Shown: positions 25,289 through 40,324, numbered from the stretch's first letter. The stretch: 64,000 nucleotides of DNA from Nemophila menziesii (GCA_029959085.1 JARWIR010000035.1:5438501-5502500); one strand, 5' to 3'. The notes: a model not told the origin generated them from the letters alone. Translations and numbers: made by a program.

Positions 25289-28200
25289 TAGTTAAAATAC
25301 ATGAATAAAGTAAAATAATTAGGGATAAAATTATTCATCCAATCCTATATTAGTTACAAAACCCTCGCAGAGATATGATCAAATTCTGCATAGAGCTGTT
25401 AATAGTTATTTGGAAGGAAATTATAAACCTATGAATTATACTCAAATAGTCAAATACAACAATAAGTTTTGGGTAACTCTGAGAGAGACGTTCACATCCT
25501 CAAAATAATCACAGTAGTTTATCCTTCGATAATTGAAAATCGCCAAAATGTCTTGCCATTGCAAGGAACTAGTATCTTAGAATTATCCAAAACAAAGATA
25601 AAAATACTTGTAAGCAGATATTTATTTATAAAGGAGGCATCACAAAAAGTATCAAAGATAGAAGATGGGTCTCCATGTTGGGAAAAGTTAACTTAAATAT
25701 TAAAATGTCTAGCATCACTGAATGCCTTTCATTTTTAAATTATCCAATCTTCCTTAATAATTTTTATCATTTAAATTTCAGCCAAAATGATTTCCAATTT
25801 GGTTCTAAGTTTTGTGACTTCAAAGATACATTTCATTCTATCAAAAATTTCAAGTGTAATTGTTTTCCAAACCTTCATAGTTTTAGGACAATAAAATAAC
25901 GATATGTTTCACTGTTTTTTACGATTGATTGTAAAGTCTGTATCTTTTATTTAAAGTACATTTTCTCTTTATATATCTTAACTCCACACAACATAGACTA
26001 ATTGCAACACTTCAACTAAAAAACAATGTTTTTCGAATCCAAGGATATGTATGGATGCTAAACGACGAATCTCGGATTTAAGGTTTATAATAGCGTGATA
26101 TCTTATTCTTCTGTTGAAGCTTCTATTATCTAAATGAGAAGAAATAATTATATATTAATCCTCCAACCAACTCGTGAAGTGGGGTATTGATAATGAAATT
26201 TTATCCCAAATGGGTGAACCCTTTTTGGATAAACTCTATTTCAGCCAATCCCATTAGTGGGTAGGAGTTATTGAAATTTATAAATATTTATTTCTCTGGT
26301 TTTTATATCAGGATAGGAGTTGGGTGCCATTAATTATCCTAGTTTTTAATATTTGATAACTTTTTTTTGCATGGTGAATACCCAATTAAACACCTCTCTA
26401 CAAGCCATTATGGTTACTCAAATCAACGATTTAATTTTCTTTTTTGAGAGTACAAGAACGAAGAATTTGGAACATTAAGGCCCTTGAGAATTTCGAAAAC
26501 CATATAATCATGTCCATTGAGGAGTTGCTAAACAGCAGATGCTAAGAGTTCCATATTCATAACATCAAATTCTCTAGAACTCAATCCTCCATATATTTTG
26601 TTCAATAATTTTACCCTAGAATTTCAAGTGAATCATTTTTTGTTTACCCAAATCCAACCAAAGAATTTCCACCATTCTAAATATGTTTTTACAAAATGTT
26701 GTTTGAAATTGAAAAATCAACATCTAGTAATTAAGAAAGGTTTGGAAGACAAAACTAATAAGGACATTCTTTATTTCATCTAGGAGGATTCTCTTTTTTC
26801 AACCATTAAGTCTTTGTCAAAATGGACCTTCATCCACTGAAGGATTCTGATTTGGACCTCATGTAATTCATCGGGATTTCAAGATATTATTCAATACCAA
26901 CAGAGATGATTTAATGGTTAATAAGATTACTTAGTGTACCTTATTTTTGGAAGTTTCTTAATTTGATAAGATACACCCTCTAAACCGGAGCTTTGATGTA
27001 TTTCTTTTAACCTCTTTGAACATGAAAATTTTAGAGTCCTTAAGACTAACCATGAAGAGTGATCCATATACAAATAGTAAGTGAGATAGGCTCAAACACT
27101 CTCTAGACAGCTTTATCCTTTTTATATTTCCTTATACCTTTCAAAATTAATGAGACGAAGAATGCTTTATTCATGAGACTTAAAAAAATGGTGAGATGTG
27201 TTTCTTTGTCTGGTTCCATTATAAAGTGTGATATTTTAAATAGGATCAGAATTAATAGAAATTTTGTACTTTTTATTCAAGACATATTTCATGATCCTAC
27301 CAATCTTGATCTTTTGAAAAGTCAACTTTCTAAGGATATTGTTGATGTGTTCATCTACCTTAACCTTATCAAGTTCGACAATCGTGTAGTAATTGTTTGT
27401 TTCTCTGTTCTTTTTTAAATTAATAAGATATGTCATGAGCCAGAATAATATTTTGATGGGTAGCATACATAATAGGTGAAACTAGGACATCCAGTGAAGT
27501 AGTTAGTCATTACATATGTTATGATGTTATAGTAAAAATTGGCGTATGAAATTGGTCGGTAATTCTAAATTTTAATATGGGACTCGTCTTGGGGGATAAA
27601 AGTGTTAGTGGTATTATTAAGCATGTTAACATACAATTTAACCTTAAATAAAGAAGTATCGATTGGGAATCGAATTTGGCGATTTCCAAGTATATGGTAG
27701 GATAGGCCAACAATCATCCATGGCCCTTGAGACTTCTTACCACCCATTAAAAAAATGAATTCTTGACACCCTAAATTTTGGAGGTAACATGACATCAATG
27801 TTCATCTCATACATGACTCTGCAAGGTTGACGATCAACGCCACCCATTTTTTTTGAGAAAAGATCCTTGTTATAATATTCTCATAAAAGGAGACCAAATT
27901 ACATTTAATGATCATTAGGTCATCTTTCTATACCTCATTATAGTCTTGAATTATAGTGATTCGTTTAAAAAAAATCCTTTGGCCACCGAGAAATGAAAGA
28001 AGGTCGTGTTCATGTAACCATCTACCACCAAATTATTTCTCCATCTACCTTTCATGAAAGCTTCTTCAGGAGTTCAAATACTATCCAAGGAAAAATGAAT
28101 TTATATCATATCCTCCAAATTCTCTACTATGCAAGACACATTCTAGAGGAGAATCAGACTTTTTGAGGTCCTTTGATCAATATATTATTGTTTTTGAAAG

Positions 28201-29927
28201 TTGTTCTAGTCCAATTATTGAAAGAATACATAATAACCTAGCAACTCCGAGTTTCTTACATTCGATATTTATAAAAATGATTAATAGCGAATTACAACCT
28301 TCATAAATTTAAATTAAAGTATTAACTCATACCAATTATCTTATACAAACTAGAAAAAAACATAACACTATGTTGAAGAGATTTATACTTTCAAAGTTAT
28401 AAATCAATGTTCCTTCTAACACACTTAGCAAGAATCTATAATATTCCATTAATGGACCTATTGACGTGAGAAAATTTCAATGATAGAAATTTTCTCAGCC
28501 ACCTACACATTTTATGGATAATAGTTTGAAAAATCTAGTTTGCACAAGACATATTTTCAATACCTTGAGTAATATTAAGATTTTAATAATAAAATGGGCT
28601 ACTTAGGCAATTCTACTCATCTATATAATCAGTTTCATACAGAAGGCACCGCGCCTCACCTTTTATTTTGGTTCGAATACGTCTTGTTTCATTGTGCACA
28701 ATGATACCTACCGACACAATACATGAATTTTCCAATGAATTTGTAATGGACACATTCTTTAACTAGTGCATATCATAATATTCTCTATAGTCAGAAGATA
28801 CTTTGCATCTTTCCATTACATATGTATCAAATAGTATACACAATAACTATTGTAATAATTTTCCGATACCACTTGCTTTAGTTTATCCTTGGTTAAACTT
28901 TATAATCCAATCATTGATATTAGTTGATTAGGATGACGTTTAATCTGAGTTTAATTAGATTCTCGGATAGTAATCTTACTTTCCTAACTCTATGATATTT
29001 TCTTTTCGAGCTTTGCATCTCATAATGAAGAGTTAGGAAAAGGAAACCCACTAAAAACTTGGGATTCTAATGTATCTTGTCAATTACGAATTTGTCACGC
29101 CTAATTCGTAAAAATATCCATATTCATTTTTTAAAAGTATTGGAAGTCGATTTCACCAAAAGATTTCGTACCAAAAATCTTCTCATGAAACCTACTAAAC
29201 TTTTTCTTATGATGAGCATACCACCGAAATTTGTGTAAAAACATGCTAAATTTTTACATAAATACTTCAAAGATTAAAAACATACATAAAATAATTTGGG
29301 ATGGATTGAAGCAAACCTTCGATACACACTTAATTTCCTCCTTTAGATAACATAGTTGAAATCAAACTAGATCTCATAAAAAGAATACGATATTTGATCA
29401 TACATTAATCACTGAGTATAATAAATTTAGTGAGTACTGGAAAAATGAAAATACTTAATGAATATAAAAATAAAATAAATTAATAAACTTAACAACTATA
29501 CAGAATAAAATCTATAAGTATGCATATCACACTACTCAAAAAGTTAATAATTTGACAACTAAATATTTATTTTACTATACACACATATATTCTTGTATAG
29601 TATGATATATCTATGTATGAATAAAATAGAACTGAAATACTATGAACTCTATAATGTATTACTAATAATTATTTGTGTTAGTTAGGTTAATATCCATACA
29701 AACATAAACTAGTGAGTATAATATATATATATACCCATATACTATCATTGTGAGTAAAATCAATAATTACCTATGGTTTTTTACATTTCTCAAATTGCAT
29801 TAACAATTGTTGTTAATCCTTTAAACACAAAATTTAATCAACAAAACTTCCAAACAACCATAATAAGCACTAAATTGCATAACAACGTCACTACAACCAT
29901 AAAATCATTAAACATCTGCGAAAAATC
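25289..29927 (-). mobile_element. L1-type LINE copy in unit 5, endonuclease region deleted
   Basis: 4.64 kb, same internal deletion as unit 4 (junction near 28,222). A private loss of about 34 bp lies near 25,423 in the 3' region. This copy gives the clearest reading of the RT motifs. Confidence 0.78.
26950..27745 (-). pseudogene. LINE reverse transcriptase region, unit 5, with altered catalytic loop
   Basis: Minus-strand blocks in L1 RT order: GGKKSQGPWM (27,743-27,710; compare KAPGPDG), NNTTNTFIPQDE (about 27,625-27,590; compare N.T.I.LIPK), NYRPISYANF (27,564-27,535; compare DYRPISL.N), HQNIILAHDIS (27,460-27,428; compare DN..LAHE), ELDKVKVDEHINNIL (about 27,375-27,330; compare the DL.KAYD.V.W.FL block), NGTRQRNTSH (27,221-27,190; compare GLRQGDPLSP), LSHLLFVYGSLFMV (27,089-27,048; compare the FADD loop) and SSGLEGVSYQIKK (about 26,990-26,950; compare SGL..N..KS). 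Frames change between blocks and stops intervene. Both aspartates of the FADD loop are replaced. The number, order and spacing of blocks make LINE ancestry firm; the clade beyond L1-like is inference. Confidence 0.8.
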
Positions 29928-30669
29928 CATAGTTTTATAAATAGTGATTCTAAACCCTAAAACTATGGTTGAAACATAACTAACCTTGTATATATTGCTT
30001 CTTTCACAATGAAGAATTTTCAAAATCTTTTTTTTCTTTTTCTTTTGTAAAGATTGCAGTAATGTGTTGTAAAAAAATTCATTTATAAAATATATGGATA
30101 TTTTAGACCCATAAAATTTTAAGGAATTGTAAGAAAAGAAAAACTCTCTTTCCTTAATGAAAAATTGGTTTTCAAAACCCTTATATAAAAATTTTGTTTT
30201 GTCAAATGTTGGTATGAATTAAAAAATAATACAAATTGAATTAATATAATTTATTTGGCACAAGAATATTTCATCTTTTACTAGCCCCTTTCAAGTCGGT
30301 CCTAAATCTTTTTGTAAAATCTCACAAAACCCTAGATTATGTTTTGCAAATAAAGGTTTGCCGTCACATAACCAAAACTTGTTGATCTTAGACATGTTCA
30401 CACCTATAAAATTATATTGACGAACCATTTTTACTCCTCTCCTTATATAAAATATCATACACTTCCTTTTCTTCTCCTACCTTCTAAAAACACACGGTTT
30501 GAACCTATTTCATCATATTAGGAACCGACATCCAAAACATTCAACCCTTTCTTCTAAGATCTGACGACACTTATATATGGGGAAGACATCTACTTGGTAG
30601 GAAATGGTGTAGATATAAAGGATACACTTTATACTATACCTATATATTTAATTTTTATAAATATTATTC

Positions 30670-30835
30670 AATTTATTTTTTAATTTATTTTTTAATTTAT
30701 TTTTTAATTTATTTTTTAATTTATTTTTTAATTTATTTTTTAATTTATTTTTTAATTTATTTTTTAATTTATTTTTTAATTTATTTTTTAATTTATTTTT
30801 TAATTTATTTTTTAATTTATTTTTTAATTTATTTT
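30670..30835. repeat. 12-bp microsatellite (AATTTATTTTTT), 14 copies, unit 5
   Basis: Thirteen full AATTTATTTTTT repeats plus a 10-bp partial, 166 bp in total. On the reverse strand it produces a spurious frame of repeated K-N-K-L residues. In units 1, 2 and 4 the same place has only two copies of AATTTATTTTGT. Confidence 0.97.
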
Positions 30836-32502
30836 GTATATTTAAATTTGCTTTTGATGTATATTTGTGCGTGAATAAATTTTTCAATTTTTAAACTGGT
30901 TATAAATGTTATAAATTTGTATCAAGGTATCACCAAACCTTTTTTTAATAGAAAAATATTGATTTTAAATCCTAGCCATACTTTAGATCATTTATTAAGG
31001 AGGCAAGATTTTTGTTGTGCCAATGAATTCTGATGGTTAGGTAAAAATGATAGTTATATTTCAATTTTGAATAGAGCGGATGTGAAGTGTTTCTAGTATG
31101 TGTTGTGTTGTCCAGTAATTTGTTGTTTAATCTTGATTTGATTCTAAACAATATCTACTAAGTTATACAATTTCAATGGATCTCTGTCCCTACTTGATAT
31201 TGACATTATTCCTATTATCCTTTTTTATACTTATATTGATGTAAAATTTGCATCCATATGAGAACCATTCAAAATATATATCGTTTTGGTGTCTTGTTTT
31301 CCTTTTTACTTTTTAAAATTTTGTTGTTATTTTTTTAATCTCATATATTAAAAGTGTTTAGTATTTATGGACATGTTTTAAAATTATAAATTTTATAGAT
31401 AAATTTTATTTATGTTTACTATGCATAATTGACTCTATATTTAATCGTATAGATAGATACATGTTAGTTTATGTACTTGTAAATTTCTAAACAATAAATT
31501 AGATTTTGGAATCTATTGAGTACTATTATGTTTACAGATAATACTTTTCTTTTTTGTTTGAGACTTCATTTATAAGACCATATAATTATGTTTTCTCCAT
31601 GATAGTAGGATAGAGAAGAATGAAATCTCAATCAAAATTATTAAATATAGATTAAATAATATGTTTTATATCTTGTGGCAGGCTATGTGTTATGTGAAGA
31701 ATTTTTATTATTCAAATGTCAAGATTGTTGGCCATAACATTTTAATTAAGTATGGTTCTCCTTCTTTTAGCTTGACCTACATCATCAACAATGTCCCATA
31801 TTCTAGCCCGCCCAGTGATTTAAAGATATAATTGCTAATTAGGTTCATAACCTAACATTTTCTTGTATATATATAAATCTATTAGTTAGCCTTGTTGCAC
31901 TATTTCTAAAACTTATACAATTCATGAGTTTGAGTATTTAAAAATATATAAATTAATGTATTTTTTTATACAATAAATCATGGATTTATTTTTTCAACGC
32001 AGTATCTTTATCATGTAGTGGTGTTGATAATACACCCAAAATATTATTTTAGACTTATGGCTCTTCTACTGAAGAAACTTCCGCCATTTACATATCATTC
32101 GCCACCATCATTAACTTGGTTTAGCTACGCCATCAAAAAACGAAGAACCAAATTAAGGTAAATAAATTAACTTTTGAAATTCTAAAAAAAATTAACTAAT
32201 TTCATCACTTTTACAATTTTTCAAAATTATCTAATTTAAAAAAAATTAGAATCATGAGGTTTATAATATTTTTATAAAAATTATACAATGGCCATTCATG
32301 AAACGTTGTAAACCTTTTACTGTATAAGAAGTGACCCACTAAGAATACCGGTGTGTTTTTGTCCTATACTGCATGTTTTTGAATTGTTTTGTAGTAAATA
32401 TTCACTTGAAAATTCCTGAAATTTATCTTAAATTTATTCTTATACTGCATATTATGAATTGTTTGCAGTAAATATTCATTTGACGCAACGTCAAAGATGG
32501 TT

Positions 32503-32710
32503 ACACAACCCAGTGAATTGTATTGCACAACTTATTGAATTGTATTGCGCAACCCAACCCATTGAATTGTATCGCAAGGCCTAGTAAATTTTATCGCACA
32601 ACCCCGTGAATTGTGTTGTATATCCCCGTAAATTGTGTTGCACATCCCATGTCGCACAACCTCGTGAATTGTGTCGCATAACCCAGTGAATTATGTCACC
32701 CTTGTGAAGG
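32503..32710. repeat. Degenerate minisatellite, unit 5 (shortened)
   Basis: Only one large block remains, and about 70-80 bp downstream (between GTATTGTGGACCT and CCAGTATAGGAC) is gone compared with unit 4. Confidence 0.83.
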
Positions 32711-33110
32711 GTATTGTGGACCTCCAGTATAGGACAAGGGGTGTCTAAAAAGGTCACTTCATATTGAAAGAGGAAGATGAAAAACTGAAAATGAATCAAC
32801 CATGGATGCATAATATTCTTTATTTATATATGTAACAAACAAGTGTATAATTATAAACTTAATTATCAAGAATATAGATTGAAATTAATAAAAGTTTGAA
32901 ATTGAATAAGGATTACAAACTACTTCAAAATTTATTTAACGCTAATTACATGTTATGTTTCTTATATTAAGATAGATTTGTATTCTTTTTTTTTTGTAGT
33001 AATCATCTTGAGATAAAAATACTATTGTATAAATGTTTGAACTTCAATAAAACCGAAAAGTATATAAACATAGGAAGAATACATTTGATTTCAATCAAGA
33101 TGACAATTTT

Positions 33111-36100
33111 TAGTTAAAATACATTAATAAAATAATATAATAAGGGATAAAATTATTCATCCAATCCTATATTATTTACAAAGCCCTCGCAGAGATTTGA
33201 TCAAATTCTGCTATTTGGAAGGAAATTAAACATGAATGTCAGAGATATTCGTCTCTACATTTATAAACCTATGAATTATACTCAAATACTCAAATACAAC
33301 AATAATTTTTGGGTAACTCTGAAAGAGACGTTCACATCCTCAAAATAATCACAGTGGTTTATCCTTCGATAATTGAAAATCACCAAAATGTCTTGCCATT
33401 GCAAGGAACTTGTATCTTAGAATTATCAAAAACAAAGATAAAAATACTTGTAAGCAGATATTTATTGATAAAGGAGGCATCACAAAAAGTATCAAAGATA
33501 GAAGATGGGTCTCCATGTTGGGAAAAGTTAACTTAAATATTAAAATGTCTAGCATCACTGAATGCCTTTCATTTTTAAATTATCCAATCTTCCTTAATAA
33601 TTTTCATCATTTAAATTTCAGCCAAAATGATTTCCCATTTGGTTCTAAGTTTTGTGACTTCAAAGAGATATTTCAATCTGTCAAAAATTTCAAGTGTAAT
33701 TGTTATCCAAACCTCCATAGTTTTAGGACAATAAAATAACGATATGTTGCACTGTTATTTACGATTGATTATAAAGTCGGTATCTTTTATTTAAAGTACA
33801 TTTCCTCTTTATATATCTTAACTCCACACAACATAGACTCATTGCAAGACTTCAACTAAAAAACAATGTCTTTCAAATCCAAGGATATGTATGGATGCTA
33901 AACGACGAATCTTGGATTTAAGGTTTATAATAGCATGATATCTTATTCTTGTGTTGAAACTTCAATTATCTAAATGAAAAGAAATAATTATATATTAATT
34001 CTCCAAACAACTCGTGAAGTGGGGTAGTGATAATGAATTTTTATCCCAAATGGGTGAACCCTTTTTGGATAAACTCTATTTCAGCCAATCCCATTAGTGT
34101 GTAGGAGTTCTTGAAATTTATAAACATTTACATTCTCTGGTTTTTATATCAGGATAGGAGTTGGGTGCCATTAATTATCCTAGTTTTTAATACCTCTCTA
34201 CCAGCCATTATGGTTACTCAAATCAACGATTTAATTTTCTTTTTTGAGAGTACAAGAACGAAGAATTTGGAACATTAAGGCCCTTGAGAATTTTGAAAAC
34301 CATATAATCATGTCCATTGAGGAGTTGCTAAGCTGTAGATTCTAAGAGTTCCATGTTCATAACATCAAATTTTCTAGAAATCAATCCTCCATATGTTTTG
34401 TTCAATAATTTTACCCTAGAATTTCAAGTGAATCTTTTTCTTTTTACCCAAATCCAACCAAAAAATTTCCACCATTCTAAATATGTTTTTACAAAATGTT
34501 GTTTGAAATTGAAAAATAAACATCTAGTAATTAAGAAAGGTTTGGAAGACAAAACTAATAAGGACATTCTTTATTTCATCTAGGAGGATTCTCTTTTTTC
34601 AACCATTGGGTCTTTGTAAAAATGGACCTTCATCTATCGAAGGATTCTGATATTGGACCTCATGTAATTCATCGAGATTTCAAGATATTAATCAATACCA
34701 AGAGAGATGATTTAATGGTTAATAAGATTACTTAGTGTACCTTATTTTTGGAAGTTTCTTAATTAGATAAGATACACCCTCTAAACTGGAGCTTTGATGC
34801 ATTTCTTTTAACCTCTTTGAACATGAAAATTTTAGAGTCCTTAAGACTAACCATGAAGAGTGATCCATATACAAATAGTAAGTGAGATAGGCTCAAACAC
34901 ACTCTAGACAGCTTTATCCTTTTTATATTTCCCTATTCCTTTCAAAAGTAATGAGACGAAGAATTCTTTATTCATGAGACTTAAAAAAATGGTGAGATGT
35001 GTTTCTTTGTCTGGTTCCATTATATAGTGTGATATTATAAATAGGATCAGAATTAATAGAAATTTGGTACTTTTTAGTCAAGACATATTTCATGATCCTA
35101 CCAATCTATATCTTTTAAAAAGTCAACTTTCTAAGGATATTGTTGATGTGTTCATCTACCTTAACCTTATCAAGTTCGACAATCGTGTAATAATTGTTTG
35201 TTTCTCTATTCTTTTTTAAATTAATAAGATATGTCATGAGCAAGAATAATATTTTGATGGGTAGCATACATAATAGGTGAAACCAGGACATCCAGTGAAG
35301 TAGTTAGTCGTTACAAAGGTTATGATGTTATAGTAAAAATTGGCGTATGAAATGGGTCGGTAATTCTAAATTTTAATATGGGACTCATCTTGGAGGATAT
35401 AAGTGTTAGTTGTATTATTAAGCATGTTAACATAAAATTTAACCTCGATTAAAGAAGTATCGATTGGGAATCGAATTTGGCGATTTCCAAGTATATGGTA
35501 GGATAGGCCAACAATCATCCATGGCCCTTGAGATTTCTTACCACCCATTAAAAAAATGAATTCTTGACACCCTAAAATTTTGGAGGTAACATGACATCAA
35601 TGTTCATCTCATACATGACTTTGCAAGGTTGACGATCAACGACAGCCATTTTTTTTTTTTTGAGAAAAGATCCTTGTTATAATTTCTCATAAAAGGAGAC
35701 CAAATTACATTTAATGATCATTAGGTCATCTTTCTATACCTCATTTTAGTCTTGAATTATAGTGATTCGTTTAAAAAAATTCCTTGGGCAACCGAGAAAT
35801 GAAAGAAAGTCGTGTTCATGTAACCATCTACCACCAAATTAATTCTCGATCCACCTTTCATGAAAGCTTCTTCAGGAGTTCAAATACTATCCAAGGAAAA
35901 ATGAATATATATCATATCCTTCAAATTCTCTACTATGCAAGACACATTCTAGAGGAGAATCAGACTTTCTGAGGTCCTTTGATCAATATATTATTGTTCT
36001 TGAAAGTTTTTCTAGTTCAATTAATGAAAGAATACATAATAACCTAGCAACTCCGAGTTTCTTACATTCAATATTTATAAAAATGATTAATAGCGAATTA

Positions 36101-37736
36101 CAGCATTGATAAATTTAAATTAAGTATTAACTCATACCAATTATCTTATACAAACTAGAAAAAAACATAACACTATGTTGAAGAGATTTATACTTTCAAA
36201 GTTATAAATCAATGTTCCATCTAACACACTTAGCAAGAATCTATAATATTCCATTAATGGACCTATTGACGTGAGAAATTTTCAAGGATAGAAATTTTCT
36301 CAGCCACCTACACATTTTATGGATAATAGTTTGAAAAATCTAGTTTGCACAAGACATATTTTCAATACTTTGAGTAATATTAAGATTTTAATAGTAAAAT
36401 GGGTTACTTAGGCAATTCTACTCATCTATATAATCAGTTTCATACAGAAGGCACCGCGCCTCACCTTTTATTTTGGTTCGAATACGTCTTGTTTCATTGT
36501 GCACAATGATACCGACCGACACAATACATGAATTTTCCTATGAATTTGTAATGGACACATTCTTTAACTAGTGCATATCATAATATTCTCTATAGTCAGA
36601 AGATACTTTGCATCTTTCCATTACATATGTATCAAATAGTATACACAATAACTATTATAATAATTTTCCGTTACCACTTTCTTTAGTTTATCCTTGGTTA
36701 AACTTTATAATCCAATCATTGATATTAGTTGATTAGGATGACGTTTAATCTGAGTTTAATTAGATTCTCGGATAGTAATCTTACTTTCCTAACTCTATGA
36801 TATTTTCTTTTCGAGCTTTGCATCTCATAATGAAGAGTTAGGAAAAGGAAACCCACTAAAAACTTGGGATTCTAATGTATCTTGTCAATTACGAATTTGT
36901 CACGCCTAATTCGTAAAAATATCCATATTCATTTTTTAAAAGTATTGGAAGTCGATTTCACCAAAAGATTTCGTACCAAAAATCTTCTCATGAAACCTAC
37001 TAAACTTTTTCTTATGATGAGCATACCACCGAAATTTGTGTAAAAACATGCTAAATTTTTACATAAATACTTCAAAGATTAAAAACATACATAAAATAAT
37101 TTGGGATGGATTGAAGCAAACCTTCGATACACACTTAATTTCCTCCTTTAGATAACATAGTTGAAATCAAACTAGATCTCATAAAAAGAATACGATATTT
37201 GATCATACATTAATCACTGAGTATAATAAATTTAGTGAGTACTGGAAAAATGAAAATACTTAATGAATATAAAAATAAAATAAATTAATAAACTTAACAA
37301 CTATACAGAATAAAATCTATAAGTATGCATATCACACTACTCAAAAAGTTAATAATTTGACAACTAAATATTTATTTTACTATACACACATAAATTCTTG
37401 TATAGTATGATATATCTATGTATGAATAAAATAGAACTGAAATACTATGAACTCTATAATGTATTACTAATAATTATTTGTGTTAGTTAGGTTAATATCC
37501 ATACAAACATAAACTAGTGAGTATAATATATATATATATATACCCATATACTATCATTGTGAGTAAAATCAATAATTACCTACGGTTTTTTACATTTCTC
37601 AAATTGCATTAACAATTGTTGTTAATCCTTTAAACACAAAATTTAATCAACAAAACTTCCAAACAACCATAATAAGCACTAAATTGCATAACAACGTCAC
37701 TACAACCATAAAATCATTAAACATCTGCGAAAAATC
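33111..37736 (-). mobile_element. L1-type LINE copy in unit 6, endonuclease region deleted
   Basis: 4.63 kb. Shares with unit 7 a deletion of about 50 bp at 34,190, and with units 7-9 a loss of about 20 bp near 33,213 (ATTCTGCTATTTGG junction). RT blocks lie at about 34,760-35,545. Confidence 0.78.
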
Positions 37737-38478
37737 CATAGTTTTATAAATAGTGATTCTAAACCCTAAAACTATGGTTGAAACATAACTAACCTTGTAT
37801 ATATTGCTTCTTTCACAATGAAGAATTTTCAAAATCTTTTTTTTCTTTTTCTTTTGTAAAGATTGCAGTAATGTGTTGTAAAAAAATTCATTTATAAAAT
37901 ATATGGATATTTTAGACCCATAAAATTTTAAGGAATTGTAAGAAAAGAAAAACTCTCTTCCCTTAATGAAAAATTGGTTTTCAAAACCCTTATATAAAAA
38001 TTTTGTTTTGTCAAATGTTGGTATGAATTAAAAAATAATACAAATTGAATTAATATAATTTATTTGGCACAAGAATATTTCATCTTTTACTAGCCCCTTT
38101 CAAGTCGGTCCTAAATCTTTTTGTAAAATCTCACAAAACCCTAGATTATGTTTTGCAAATAAAGGTTTGCCGTCACATAACCAAAACTTGTTGATCTTAG
38201 ACATGTTCACACCTATAAAATTATATTGACGAACCATTTTTACTCCTCTCCTTATATAAAATATCATATACTTCCTTTTCTTCTCCTACCTTCTAAAAAC
38301 ACACGGTTTGAACCTATTTCATCATATTAGGAACCGACATCCAAAACATTCAACCCTTTCTTCTAAGATCTGACGACACTTATATATGGGGAAGACATCT
38401 ACTTCGTAGGAAATGGTGTAGATATAAAGGATACACTTTATACTATACCTATATATTTAATTTTTATAAATATTATTC

Positions 38479-38656
38479 AATTTATTTTTTAATTTATTTT
38501 TTAATTTATTTTTTAATTTATTTTTTAATTTATTTTTTAATTTATTTTTTAATTTATTTTTTAATTTATTTTTTAATTTATTTTTTAATTTATTTTTTAA
38601 TTTATTTTTTAATTTATTTTTTAATTTATTTTTTAATTTATTTTTTAATTTATTTT
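38479..38656. repeat. 12-bp microsatellite, 15 copies, unit 6
   Basis: Fourteen full repeats plus a 10-bp partial, 178 bp. Confidence 0.97.
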
Positions 38657-40324
38657 GTATATTTAAATTTGCTTTTGACGTATATTTGTGCGTGAATAAA
38701 TTTTTCAATTTTTAAACTGGTTATAAATGTTATAAATTTGTATCAAGGTATCACCAAACCTTTTTTTAATAGAAAAATATTGATTTTAAATCCTAGCCAT
38801 ACTTTAGATCATTTATTAAGGAGGCAAGATTTTTGTTGTGCCAATGAATTCTGATGGTTAGGTAAAAATGATAGTTATATTTCAATTTTGAATAGAGCGG
38901 ATGTGAAGTGTTTCTAGTATGTGTTGTGTTGTCCAGTAATTTGTTGTTTAATCTTGATTTGATTCTAAACAATATCTACTAAGTTATACAATTTCAATGG
39001 ATCTCTGTCCCTACTTGATATTGACATTATTCCTATTATCCTTTTTTATACTTATATTGATGTAAAATTTGCATCCATATGAGAACCATTCAAAATATAT
39101 ATCGTTTTGGTGTCTTGTTTTCCTTTTTACTTTTTAAAATTTTGTTGTTATTTTTTTAATCTCATATATTAAAAGTGTTTAGTATTTATGGACATGTTTT
39201 AAAATTATAAATTTTATAGATAAATTTTATTTATGTTTACTATGCATAATTGACTCTATATTTAATCGTATAGATAGATACATGTTAGTTTATGTACTTG
39301 TAAATTTCTTAACAATAAATTAGATTTTGGAATCTATTGAGTACTATTATGTTTACAGATAATACTTTTCTTTTTTGTTTGAGACTTCATTTATAAGACC
39401 ATATAATTATGTTTTCTCCATGATAGTAGGATAGAGAAGAATGAAATCTCAATCAAAATTATTAAATATAGATTAAATAATATGTTTTATATCTTGTGGC
39501 AGGCTATGTGTTATGTGAAGAATTTTTATTATTCAAATGTCAAGATTGTTGGCCATAACATTTTAATTAAGTATGGTTCTCCTTCTTTTAGCTTGACCTA
39601 CATCATCAACAATGTCCCATATTCTAGCCCGCCCAGTGATTTAAAGATATAATTGCTAATTAGGTTCATAACCTAACATTTTCTTGTATATATATAAATC
39701 TATTAGTTAGCCTTGTTGCACTATTTCTAAAACTTATACAATTCATGAGTTTGAGTATTTAAAAATATATAAATTAATGTATTTTTTTATACAATAAATC
39801 ATGGATTTATTTTTTCAACGCAGTATCTTTATCATGTAGTGGTGTTGATAATACACCCAAAATATTATTTTAGACTTATGGCTCTTCTACTGAAGAAACT
39901 TCCGCCATTTACATATCATTCGCCACCATCATTAACTTGGTTTAGCTACGCCATCAAAAAACGAAGAACCAAATTAAGGTAAATAAATTAACTTTTGAAA
40001 TTCTAAAAAAAAATTAACTAATTTCATCACTTTTACAATTTTTCAAAATTATCTAATTTAAAAAAAATTAGAATCATGAGGTTTATAATATTTTTATAAA
40101 AATTATACAATGGCCATTCATGAAACGTTGTAAACCTTTTACTGTATAAGAAGTGACCCACTAAGAATACCGGTGTGTTTTTGTCCTATACTGCATGTTT
40201 TTGAATTGTTTTGTAGTAAATATTCACTTGAAAATTCCTGAAATTTATCTTAAATTTATTCTTATACTGCATATTATGAATTGTTTGCAGTAAATATTCA
40301 TTTGACGCAACGTCAAAGATGGTT

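Larger units (their letters stand above)
25245..33066. repeat. Array unit 5 (7.82 kb, LINE-containing)
   Basis: LINE at 25289-29927, base sequence 29928-33066. First unit with the expanded 12-bp microsatellite (30670-30835). Its second half, from about 28,885 onward, is almost identical to unit 6, while its first half is more divergent and privately lacks about 34 bp near 25,423. The unit is therefore a mosaic produced by exchange inside the array. Confidence 0.9.

Noticed and set aside
30648..30887. Reverse-strand frame of repeated K-N-K-L residues in units 5-8
   Set aside because: It is the translation of the 12-bp AATTTATTTTTT microsatellite; length varies only with repeat number and there is no gene context.
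32581..32811. Reverse-strand ORF starting MHPWLIHF in the minisatellite
   Set aside because: Its residues follow the 20-bp minisatellite repeats; composition and position mark it as a byproduct.
33309..33739. Short forward ORFs of 75-109 codons starting MGNSERDV or MLGKVN, repeated in every LINE-containing unit
   Set aside because: They lie antisense to the LINE 3' region, overlap one another in different frames and match no family I recognise. Their conservation is explained by tandem duplication.
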